DNA from: Thermoplasmata archaeon
GTDB lineage: Archaea > Thermoplasmatota > Thermoplasmata > Thermoplasmatales > Thermoplasmataceae
DNA: 5,819 bases
Assembly: GCA_021810575.1 (NCBI GenBank)
Contig: JAJZIN010000037.1
Span: forward strand, 1-5,819
Direction of reading: 5' to 3'
The position numbers and the translations under genes are program-made. The notes beneath the pieces were generated by a model, which made no database searches, was not told the origin of the DNA, and saw only the letters and a list, made by a program, of their open reading frames with translations. Below, piece after piece: positions 1-5,452 of the stretch; position 1 is the stretch's first letter, and each line of letters starts with the position of its first letter.

Positions 1-32
1 TAACAGGTTATTTTGAGAAAAGCATTCCAAAA

Positions 33-227
33 ATGCCCAGTCCATTTTCCAGAAGAAACGATGTTATTTCCAATGTAATGATCGTGGCAGCAATTCTAGT
101 GTTTATTTTTCTTAACACGAAATATATAGGTGGTGTTTATGGAGGTCTTGCGCTAACAGTTCTGATCCTCATTGGTGCATTTATACTAAGAAGGATACCC
201 CCCATGATGAAAGAGAATCCAGAGTAA
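33..227 (+). CDS. Small two-helix membrane protein, possibly the 3' end of a longer gene
   Basis: I do not recognise the family. From the ATG at 33 the product is 64 residues. It has a short basic N-terminus (Arg7, Arg8), hydrophobic segments at about residues 11-28 and 33-52, and a short charged tail that starts with an Arg pair and contains two prolines. This predicts a two-pass membrane protein with both ends probably in the cytoplasm. The start is uncertain. The same frame stays open to the left edge of the window, adding at least ten residues (Thr-Gly-Tyr-Phe-Glu-Lys-Ser-Ile-Pro-Lys). No Shine-Dalgarno sequence precedes the ATG, and the only TATA-like stretch (TTATTTT, 8-14) is weak. It may therefore be the end of a larger membrane protein. 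It converges on htpX, 73 bases away. No function can be assigned. Confidence 0.55.
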   Translation: MPSPFSRRNDVISNVMIVAAILVFIFLNTKYIGGVYGGLALTVLILIGAFILRRIPPMMKENPE

Positions 228-263
228 GAGCATTGAAATTATTCTCCTAATTGGTAAAATCAC

Positions 264-289
264 AAAAACCTCTCTCATAGACCTTTTTT
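264..289. terminator. Bidirectional oligo-T terminator between convergent genes
   Basis: The spacer between the small membrane gene and htpX has T6 on the plus strand (284-289) and A5 (264-268), which reads as T5 on the minus strand. Each run lies just past a stop codon, so each can end one of the two converging transcripts. Archaeal termination commonly needs only a U-rich tract. The two runs could pair as five A-T pairs, but no GC-rich stem is present. Confidence 0.5.
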
Positions 290-300
290 GTTATATTTAA

Positions 301-1245
301 CTATTGAACTTTCTTTAGTTTTTCAAGCATTTGTATCCTTTTTGCAGGATGAGGATGATCACTAAAAATTGACTGCGAAAGTGATATTTTCATATGCTTC
401 CATTCCTCAAGAAGTTTCCTGTGATCTTTCATTTCTCCCTGATCAAGCCCTGAAAACATAAGCATACTGCTTGTTGTGCTTCTTGCACTTTTTCTAAGAT
501 GCTTTTTCTGCGGAGTTGAGGCTACAATTTTAGCGAGAGCAGTCTGTAGGTTTTCGGCTCCACCGGGTATTGTTTGGGCTGAATTTACATCAGCATATGA
601 CTCCCTCATCCTGTTCACCCCAAGGATCATGATATTGAAGACAAAGCTCACACCCATCATTACCAGTGCTATTATGAATATTGAACCGTTACCACCCTTT
701 CTTCCGCCTCCAAATAACATGGAATATCCAAAGTAGAAGATTATGGTTGGTATCAAACCTATTGCCAGTAATAGCGCAACATCATGATGCTTAAGATGCC
801 CAATTTCGTGACCCATTACAGCTTCAACCTCATCTCTATTGAGAATGTTAAGGAGACCTCTTGTTACTGCCATTCTTCTTCCTGAAAGAAGGGAACCATA
901 TGCAAATGCATTTGCTACTGGAGTTTCGGCAATGAAAAGTTCCGGAACCCTCTGGTTATTATAGCTGCATACCTGCTGTAAGGAAGCATACAGCCATGCG
1001 GTTGATGGATCCTGTGGATTTACCTTTCTCAGATGATACATTCTTCCTATAATATATGGAGAAAGAAGATATTGAGCAATGTCCATTATGAACACAATCA
1101 CAAGTATTATTCCAAGAAATGAAAAAGAATATGATAGGTTAAAGAAATAATTTGCCACCACTGAAATTATAAGACCAGCAATAACTGCTATGCCTATCCC
1201 TGCCAGTATTGTTGCCAATCGTATTCTAATGCCAGTGCTATCCAT
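301..1245 (-). CDS. htpX: HtpX-like membrane zinc metalloprotease (M48 family)
   Basis: This is an M48 membrane-bound endopeptidase that degrades damaged or misfolded membrane proteins from the cytoplasmic side. Hydrophobic segments lie at about residues 8-31 and 42-62, before the catalytic domain, and at about 156-178 and 188-210, after the active-site helix. That is the usual HtpX layout. The zinc-binding HExxH motif is HEIGH at 146-150. The third ligand is predicted to be Glu215 in the RESYAD stretch (ExxAD). The C-terminal HPHPAKRI at 297-304 matches the HP-x-x-x-KRI element near the end of these proteases. The length of 314 residues is normal. The ATG is well supported because an in-frame TAA lies only nine bases upstream. 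The gene follows an unrelated multi-helix protein on the same strand after 59 bases and probably has its own promoter. I am confident of the family; the substrates are unknown. Confidence 0.95.
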   Translation of the reverse strand: MDSTGIRIRLATILAGIGIAVIAGLIISVVANYFFNLSYSFSFLGIILVIVFIMDIAQYLLSPYIIGRMYHLRKVNPQDPSTAWLYASLQQVCSYNNQRVPELFIAETPVANAFAYGSLLSGRRMAVTRGLLNILNRDEVEAVMGHEIGHLKHHDVALLLAIGLIPTIIFYFGYSMLFGGGRKGGNGSIFIIALVMMGVSFVFNIMILGVNRMRESYADVNSAQTIPGGAENLQTALAKIVASTPQKKHLRKSARSTTSSMLMFSGLDQGEMKDHRKLLEEWKHMKISLSQSIFSDHPHPAKRIQMLEKLKKVQ

Positions 1246-1266
1246 ACTCTGATATTAAAAATCAGC

Positions 1267-1278
1267 TTAAGAATATTT
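1267..1278 (-). promoter_or_regulatory. Probable TATA-type promoter of htpX
   Basis: On the minus strand, AAATATTCTTAA lies 22-33 bases before the htpX ATG, the position expected for an archaeal TATA box with a leaderless or very short-leader transcript. Just upstream, at 1284-1288, a minus-strand T5 could end the transcript of the preceding gene. This suggests that htpX can be transcribed separately, though read-through is not excluded. Confidence 0.45.
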
Positions 1279-1304
1279 GTGGTAAAAATATTGAAAGAAT
1301 ACAA

Positions 1305-1820
1305 TTATTGAATTTCTCTGTTCTGCTCCATCTCCCTCTTTCTTTTCCTTTTTTCTTCCATACCCACTCTGGCTATGCCAAATCCAAGTATAAGATAATA
1401 AAATGTGAGAAACCCAGTGAAAACATAGAAAATAAGGTTGGTTAAGGACGATGGAACATCAAAGGCAAATGACCATATAAATACGAGGCTGAATGCATAA
1501 AAAACCATTGAAGCTGCGTAAATTACCCAGTGTTTTCTAAATGCTGTTAGAATATTCCATTTTCCCTGAAAATTTAGCCTCTTTCTTCTTGATCTTAATA
1601 TATATGTGGTCACTGGAACGAATATGAGAGAATAAATAATCATCAGTATTGCTATATCCAGAATTGATGAAAGCCTGAAAAACAATCCAAAAATGAAGGG
1701 GATAATGGAAATAACTATGATATTAATTATTACAAATAACCATGCAGTGTTTTTTCTTGAAAGTAGCCTCACTATTATATAGGTTGAAATGAGTGGAGCA
1801 ATAAACGCAAAAATGCCCAT
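1305..1820 (-). CDS. Unrecognised five-helix membrane protein
   Basis: From the ATG at 1820 the product is 171 residues with five hydrophobic segments at about 2-20, 27-48, 53-75, 97-118 and 127-150. Basic clusters follow helix 1 (Arg-Leu-Leu-Ser-Arg-Lys), helix 3 (RSRRKR) and helix 5 (KRKRKR). By the positive-inside rule the N-terminus is outside and the highly charged, Lys/Arg/Glu-rich tail is cytoplasmic. The frame extends upstream to a TTG at 1949, but those extra 43 residues are poorly hydrophobic with scattered Cys, and the TTG lies inside the promoter region of divergent alaX. I therefore prefer ATG 1820; a TTG at 1874 is an alternative. No catalytic motif is visible. It lies directly upstream of htpX on the same strand with 59 bases between, so a shared membrane-stress role is possible but unproven. 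Confidence 0.75.
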   Translation of the reverse strand: MGIFAFIAPLISTYIIVRLLSRKNTAWLFVIINIIVISIIPFIFGLFFRLSSILDIAILMIIYSLIFVPVTTYILRSRRKRLNFQGKWNILTAFRKHWVIYAASMVFYAFSLVFIWSFAFDVPSSLTNLIFYVFTGFLTFYYLILGFGIARVGMEEKRKRKREMEQNREIQ

Positions 1821-1938
1821 TATGTATTCAAATGACTTATCCCAGAAACTTCTCGTTGTTGCGCATATCTTCAATACTCTTAATTTTTTGGAAATGAGAT
1901 AACAGTAGGAGTTGTTATAACTGACACGATTGCATAGA

Positions 1939-1947
1939 GATATATAC
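1939..1947 (+). promoter_or_regulatory. TATA box of alaX
   Basis: GATATATAC is centred about 25 bases upstream of the alaX ATG at 1968, with a purine-rich flank (AGAGA) upstream that could act as a BRE. The spacing predicts that transcription starts at or beside the ATG, giving a leaderless mRNA, which fits the lack of any Shine-Dalgarno sequence there. The TATATA core is self-complementary, so it might also serve the divergent membrane protein gene, but that is speculation. Confidence 0.7.
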
Positions 1948-1967
1948 AATGTTAGAATAGAAAAATA

Positions 1968-2696
1968 ATGACGGAGAAATTATATTTCAACGATTCATAT
2001 TTGAAGGAATGTGATGGCAGAATTAACAGGATTAATGATAAAGGGGTTATTCCTGATCGAACAGTTTTCTATCCTTCAGGAGGAGGGCAGCCAGGAGATT
2101 CAGGAATTCTTACTGTAAATGGAAAGGAGTACAGGGTTGGTAACACCGTAAAAGAGGGAGAAGAGGTACTTCTTCTTATCGACGGTCCTTTTGATGATTT
2201 AAAGGAAGGAGATCACTTTCATGGAACCATAGACTGGGATAAAAGATACAGTTACATGAAGTTTCATACCTCTATTCATCTCATAGATGGAATTGTAAAT
2301 AAAATGCCTGATTATGAAGGTCTGATCACCGGTAGTCAGATATATGAGGATAGGGCGAGAGTGGACTTTTCCATTGAGGATTTTTCTCAGGATATGGCCC
2401 AGGAAATAATAAACAGAGTTAATGGAGCCATAATGGAAAATCACGATATCAGGGTAAAATATATATCAGGGGAAGAAGCAGTGAAAATACCAAATATTTC
2501 AAGAACAGCACCAGGTAGAGAACTTATAAAGAACCTTTCTATTGTAAGGATCATTGAGATAGTCGGGATAGATGAACAGGCTGATGGCGGAACACACGTT
2601 TCGAATACCAGAGAGCTTGGCCAGATAAAATTGCAGAAGATAGAGAACAAGGGAAAAAAGAATAAGAGGTTATATTTTACACTGGTACCTTTTTAA
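1968..2696 (+). CDS. alaX: AlaX-type alanyl-tRNA editing protein (AlaX-M size)
   Basis: This is a free-standing homologue of the editing domain of alanyl-tRNA synthetase. It hydrolyses Ser- or Gly-tRNA(Ala) in trans in the cytoplasm and protects translation from mischarging. The N-terminal part has the glycine-rich block FYPSGGGQPGDSG at 34-46, matching the AlaRS FY..SGGQ.GD.G signature. The editing-site zinc motif HxxxH is HTSIH at 100-104. The second metal motif, normally CGGTH, reads DGGTH at 206-210, so His210 is present but the usual Cys is Asp206. The 242-residue length fits the medium AlaX-M class, which has the glycine-rich domain but no C-Ala domain. The ATG at 1968 sits at the expected distance from a TATA box. 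kbl follows 40 bases downstream on the same strand. I am confident of the family; the exact metal site is open. Confidence 0.92.
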   Translation: MTEKLYFNDSYLKECDGRINRINDKGVIPDRTVFYPSGGGQPGDSGILTVNGKEYRVGNTVKEGEEVLLLIDGPFDDLKEGDHFHGTIDWDKRYSYMKFHTSIHLIDGIVNKMPDYEGLITGSQIYEDRARVDFSIEDFSQDMAQEIINRVNGAIMENHDIRVKYISGEEAVKIPNISRTAPGRELIKNLSIVRIIEIVGIDEQADGGTHVSNTRELGQIKLQKIENKGKKNKRLYFTLVPF

Positions 2697-2703
2697 TACA
2701 TAG

Positions 2704-2720
2704 TTAATTTTTTCTTTAAG
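2704..2720 (+). terminator. T-rich spacer: probable alaX terminator, possible kbl promoter
   Basis: The 40-base gap between alaX and kbl contains TTAATTTTTTCTTTAAG. The T6 run (2708-2713) followed by CTTT is a plausible archaeal terminator for alaX. The same AT-rich stretch lies about 17-33 bases before the kbl ATG, so its TTAA or TTTAAG elements could also be a weak TATA box for kbl. The sequence does not show which role dominates, or whether alaX and kbl are co-transcribed. Confidence 0.35.
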
Positions 2721-2736
2721 TACGCCATTCTTAATC

Positions 2737-3918
2737 ATGACAAGTCTAGAATGGGTTGACCAGGAACTGGAAAATTTGAAAAATGAGGGCAGATATGTGC
2801 CTATAAGAATTCTTGAAACTTCTCAGGGAGCTCACGTGAAGATTGAGGGAAAGGAAGTTCTCAATATGTGTTCCAATAATTATCTTGGACTCGCAAATAA
2901 TCCAGAGGTAAAGAAAGCAGTTGTTGAAGCTATTGATGAATATGGGATAGGAGCAGGAGCTGTAAGATCCATAGCCGGGACTATGGAAATACACATGAAA
3001 TTAGAGGAAAAAGTAGCATCCTTCAAGCACATGGAATCAGCGCTCGTATATCAGGGAGGGTTGCTTGCAAATCTTGGAACAATACCTGTTCTTGTGGGCA
3101 AGGAGGATGTGATTTTCAGTGAAGAATTAAATCATGCAAGTATAATTGATGGCATGAGGTTGAGTTCGGCAAAGAGATATGTGTACGATCACATGTCAGT
3201 TGAAAATCTTGAAAAAAACCTTAAGGAACATAGAAAGGAGGGAAAAAGATCACTAATAGTCACAGATGGTGTCTTCAGCATGGATGGGGATATAGCACCT
3301 GTGAAGGAGATACAGGAATTAAAGGATAAGTATGATACAATGTTCTATGTTGATGATGCCCACGGTGAAGGTGTACTTGGAAAGAATGGAAGAGGAATAG
3401 TTGATCACTTCGGTCTTCAGGGTAAGGTAGAAATTGAAATGGGTACTTTTTCCAAGGCTCTGGGTTCTATGGGGGGCTTTGTCGCAGGAAGTCAGAAATT
3501 AATAGATCTGCTTAAACAGAGGGCAAGACCATTTCTATTCAGCAGTGCGTTAAATCCAGGAGATACTGCAGGAGTTTTGAAGTCCATAGAAATAATGGAA
3601 AGAGATGATTCACTGGTCAAGAAACTGTGGGAAAACGCAAACTTCCTTCAGAAAGGATTTAGAGATGCGGGTTTCAGACTCACCTCCACAAAGACACCGA
3701 TTACTCCTGTTGTCATAGGAGATGAGAAAAAGACTCTTGAACTCAGCAATTATCTATATAAAAATGAGGGAGTTTTTGCCTCACCAATTGTTTTTCCCAC
3801 GGTCGCAAAGGGAGTTGCCAGGATACGTGTCATGCCTTCGGCTGTACATTCCAAAGATGACCTGAAGAGAACGCTAGAGGCTTTTGAGAACGGAGCGAAA
3901 GCCTTGAAGATTATGTAG
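2737..3918 (+). CDS. kbl: 2-amino-3-ketobutyrate CoA ligase (glycine C-acetyltransferase), alpha-oxoamine synthase family
   Basis: This is a PLP-dependent fold-type-I enzyme of the alpha-oxoamine synthase family. The best fit is KBL, which cleaves 2-amino-3-ketobutyrate with CoA to glycine and acetyl-CoA, the second step of threonine breakdown after threonine dehydrogenase. Visible family blocks are SNNYLGL at 46-52, the glycine-rich GIGAGAVRSIAGT at 70-82, NHASIIDG at 132-139 (His133 stacks on the PLP ring), TDGVFSMDGD at 176-185, and VDDAHGEGVLG at 205-215 (Asp206 contacts the pyridine nitrogen, with His209). The PLP lysine is Lys240 in GTFSKALG. The C-terminal ARIRVMPSAVH at 361-371 carries the predicted substrate-carboxylate arginine (Arg364). 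The 393-residue length is normal. The related 8-amino-7-oxononanoate synthase (BioF) is not excluded, but no biotin gene is nearby; no threonine dehydrogenase gene is visible either. No Shine-Dalgarno sequence precedes the ATG. Confidence 0.85.
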   Translation: MTSLEWVDQELENLKNEGRYVPIRILETSQGAHVKIEGKEVLNMCSNNYLGLANNPEVKKAVVEAIDEYGIGAGAVRSIAGTMEIHMKLEEKVASFKHMESALVYQGGLLANLGTIPVLVGKEDVIFSEELNHASIIDGMRLSSAKRYVYDHMSVENLEKNLKEHRKEGKRSLIVTDGVFSMDGDIAPVKEIQELKDKYDTMFYVDDAHGEGVLGKNGRGIVDHFGLQGKVEIEMGTFSKALGSMGGFVAGSQKLIDLLKQRARPFLFSSALNPGDTAGVLKSIEIMERDDSLVKKLWENANFLQKGFRDAGFRLTSTKTPITPVVIGDEKKTLELSNYLYKNEGVFASPIVFPTVAKGVARIRVMPSAVHSKDDLKRTLEAFENGAKALKIM

Positions 3919-3930
3919 ATAATTTCAATA

Positions 3931-3936
3931 TTTTTT
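3931..3936 (+). terminator. Oligo-T terminator after kbl
   Basis: A T6 run followed by AAATATA begins 13 bases past the kbl stop codon, in the 96-base gap before the nucleotidyltransferase gene. There is no stem-loop; an oligo-T tract alone is typical of archaeal termination. A separate TATA box for the next gene lies downstream, which supports separate transcription of the two genes. Confidence 0.45.
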
Positions 3937-3971
3937 AAATATAGCCAGTGAAGCGTCGTTTTGTTGACAAA

Positions 3972-3980
3972 TTATAAAAT
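3972..3980 (+). promoter_or_regulatory. TATA box of the sugar nucleotidyltransferase gene
   Basis: TTATAAAAT is close to the archaeal TATA consensus. Its centre is about 39 bases before the ATG at 4015, which predicts a start near 4000 and a leader of roughly 12-15 bases. That leader contains GTGTGA (4005-4010), at best a weak Shine-Dalgarno match. Confidence 0.55.
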
Positions 3981-4014
3981 ATCTCCTTTTACTACTTGGA
4001 ATAAGTGTGAATGA

Positions 4015-4953
4015 ATGATAGGAGCAATTTTGTCCGGAGGATACGGCAAGAGATTGAAACCGATTACTGATGAGATTCCAAAAGTTTTAGTTGAAATAAA
4101 ACCAAACTATACCATAATGGACAGACAGATACTGGATTTTAAATATCTTGGAATTGAAGATATTTACGTACTATCAGGACATCTTGGTGAAAAAATAGAG
4201 GATAGATATGGGAAAGTCCACGATGGAATAAGATTCCATTATCTAAAGGAAGAGAAACCTATGGGTACACTTTATTCCATAAGGAATCTCCTTGAAACTG
4301 TTGGTGATGAAGACGTAATGTTGAGGAATGGTGATACCATTACAGATATTAACTTCGAACACTTCAGAAAGTTCTCAAAAGAATCCGCTTTTGGAATGAC
4401 AATGCTAGTGACAAGAATGAGAAGCCCTTACGGCATAGTGGAAATGAATGGAGACCAGGTTACTTCTTTCAGGGAAAAACCAGTTCTGGAACATTACATA
4501 AACTCTGGTCTTTATTATATTAAGAGTTCGATAAAGGAGATTTTTTTCAATGAATACAATGGAAAGGATGTTGAGATAACTGTATTTCCTGAAATAGCCA
4601 AGAGGAGACTCCTTGGAGCATACAAGGAGGATTCTTTGTGGATCGGGGTGGATAGTGAGAAAGAGCTTGAACAGGCAAGATCCGAATATAAGGGCAGGGA
4701 AGATACCAGCTTTGGATACAAGAAGGATATCTTTGAAAATGACAGATTGGGTATAACAGAATATCTTGTGAAAGATGATTATTCTGCAACCATAACACCA
4801 GAAGATGGAAATCTGCTAAGAATACTGAGTGGAAGTGGGATAATCAATGGCAGCCTGAAGGAGTCTTACACCCATGGCACCGTAATAAAAATTGAAAAAC
4901 CAGTAACAGTAAAAGCCCAACAGACTACAAGATTGGAAGTGTTCTCAAACTAG
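4015..4953 (+). CDS. Sugar-phosphate nucleotidyltransferase with a beta-rich C-terminal extension
   Basis: This enzyme probably makes an activated sugar (NDP-sugar plus pyrophosphate from NTP and a sugar 1-phosphate) in the cytoplasm for glycan or S-layer glycoprotein synthesis. The N-terminal 225 residues form an NTP_transferase domain. The nucleotide-binding loop is SGGYGKRLKPIT at 7-18, with PK at 22-23. EKPMGT at 80-85 follows, then the metal-binding Asp107 in LRNGDT, FREKP at 152-156, NSGLYYI at 163-169 and a WIGVDSEKEL element at 209-218. Residues from about 235 to 312 are an extra region rich in predicted beta strands, with several Gly turns, resembling a cupin or left-handed-helix-type appendage. 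The closest functional type is mannose-1-phosphate guanylyltransferase or a related heptose/glucose enzyme; substrate and base cannot be read from sequence. The ATG is certain because an in-frame TGA immediately precedes it. The 3' end overlaps the convergent acetyltransferase gene by 9 bases. Confidence 0.85.
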   Translation: MIGAILSGGYGKRLKPITDEIPKVLVEIKPNYTIMDRQILDFKYLGIEDIYVLSGHLGEKIEDRYGKVHDGIRFHYLKEEKPMGTLYSIRNLLETVGDEDVMLRNGDTITDINFEHFRKFSKESAFGMTMLVTRMRSPYGIVEMNGDQVTSFREKPVLEHYINSGLYYIKSSIKEIFFNEYNGKDVEITVFPEIAKRRLLGAYKEDSLWIGVDSEKELEQARSEYKGREDTSFGYKKDIFENDRLGITEYLVKDDYSATITPEDGNLLRILSGSGIINGSLKESYTHGTVIKIEKPVTVKAQQTTRLEVFSN

Positions 4954-5406
4954 CTGCTTCCACATTACATAAGCATCTGAGCCATCACTGTAATAATTTC
5001 TCAATATGGAGGTAACCATAAACCCATGTCTCTGGTAAAATTCTATTCCCCTCCTATTGTCTGTCCTCACTTCAAGCCTTACAGTTATAAAACCGTAAAT
5101 CTGGCATGTCTGAATAAAGTTTTCAATGATTTCCCCACCAATACCCAGGCTTCGATATTTTTCTTCTGTTGCAAGCATAAGTATTCTTGCTTCACTTTGT
5201 GTCACCTTCTTTCCTGCGAGGAAACCAAATATTCTGTCCCTTACTGAGTATACAATAAACCCATCTGGCCAGCCCTGGTAAATTTCCATCATAAGGTCTC
5301 TGGAATACCTTTCCGACAGAGATTTCTGTGAAATCTCCATCGCTCTCTTAATCTCATATGGCTCTATTCTTCGGACCACATGTTCCTGTAGTTCCTCTCT
5401 CTGCAT
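4945..5406 (-). CDS. rimI: GNAT-family N-acetyltransferase, RimI/Ard1-like
   Basis: This acetyl-CoA-dependent acetyltransferase most resembles RimI and archaeal Ard1-type enzymes, which acetylate protein N-termini. From the ATG at 5406 it has 153 residues, the usual RimI size. The N-terminal strand VVRRIEPYEI (10-19) is a typical GNAT opening. The acetyl-CoA pyrophosphate loop is RSLGIGG at 85-91, fitting R/QxxGxG/A. LEVRTDN (111-117) and IEFYQRHGF (121-129) form the second core block. NYYSDGSDAYVMWKQL (137-152) matches the C-terminal YY.DG.DA.VM pattern of RimI. The frame stays open upstream to 5541, but the extra residues are not GNAT-like, overlap the upstream hydrolase gene and pass through the TATA box, so I use 5406. 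The gene lies 46 bases downstream of the hydrolase gene on the same strand and overlaps the convergent nucleotidyltransferase at its stop. The protein substrate is not known. Confidence 0.88.
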   Translation of the reverse strand: MQREELQEHVVRRIEPYEIKRAMEISQKSLSERYSRDLMMEIYQGWPDGFIVYSVRDRIFGFLAGKKVTQSEARILMLATEEKYRSLGIGGEIIENFIQTCQIYGFITVRLEVRTDNRRGIEFYQRHGFMVTSILRNYYSDGSDAYVMWKQLV

Positions 5407-5430
5407 TTCTATGCTTGAATATGTATTGGT

Positions 5431-5446
5431 ATTTAATAACCCTTTT
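5431..5446 (-). promoter_or_regulatory. BRE and TATA box of the acetyltransferase gene
   Basis: On the minus strand the sequence reads AAAAAGGGTTATTAAAT. The TATA-like TTATTAAAT lies 25-33 bases before the ATG at 5406, with a purine-rich BRE-like stretch directly upstream. This spacing predicts a leaderless or nearly leaderless transcript and is the main reason for choosing 5406 over the longer frame. It lies within the 46-base gap after the hydrolase stop, so the acetyltransferase can be expressed independently. Confidence 0.65.
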
Positions 5447-5452
5447 TTAGAA

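Noticed and set aside
264..289. Stem-loop terminator in the spacer beside htpX
   Set aside because: Only five A-T pairs can form and the inner bases do not pair, so the T-runs, not a hairpin, are the likely signal.
476..736. Plus-strand open frame inside htpX, and similar antisense frames within alaX, kbl, the nucleotidyltransferase and the acetyltransferase genes
   Set aside because: These are opposite-strand shadows of genes with clear conserved motifs; none shows a family signature or a well-placed promoter.
4011..4013. ATG four bases before the nucleotidyltransferase start
   Set aside because: It is in a different frame and does not lead into the conserved SGGYGKRL loop; an in-frame TGA lies immediately before the ATG at 4015.
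5018..5287. Two similar stretches (ATAAACCCAT followed by CTGGTAAA) about 240 bases apart
   Set aside because: Both lie in the acetyltransferase coding sequence and encode similar short peptides (YQ..GF) in different parts of the fold; short imperfect matches of this kind are expected by chance in AT-rich coding DNA.
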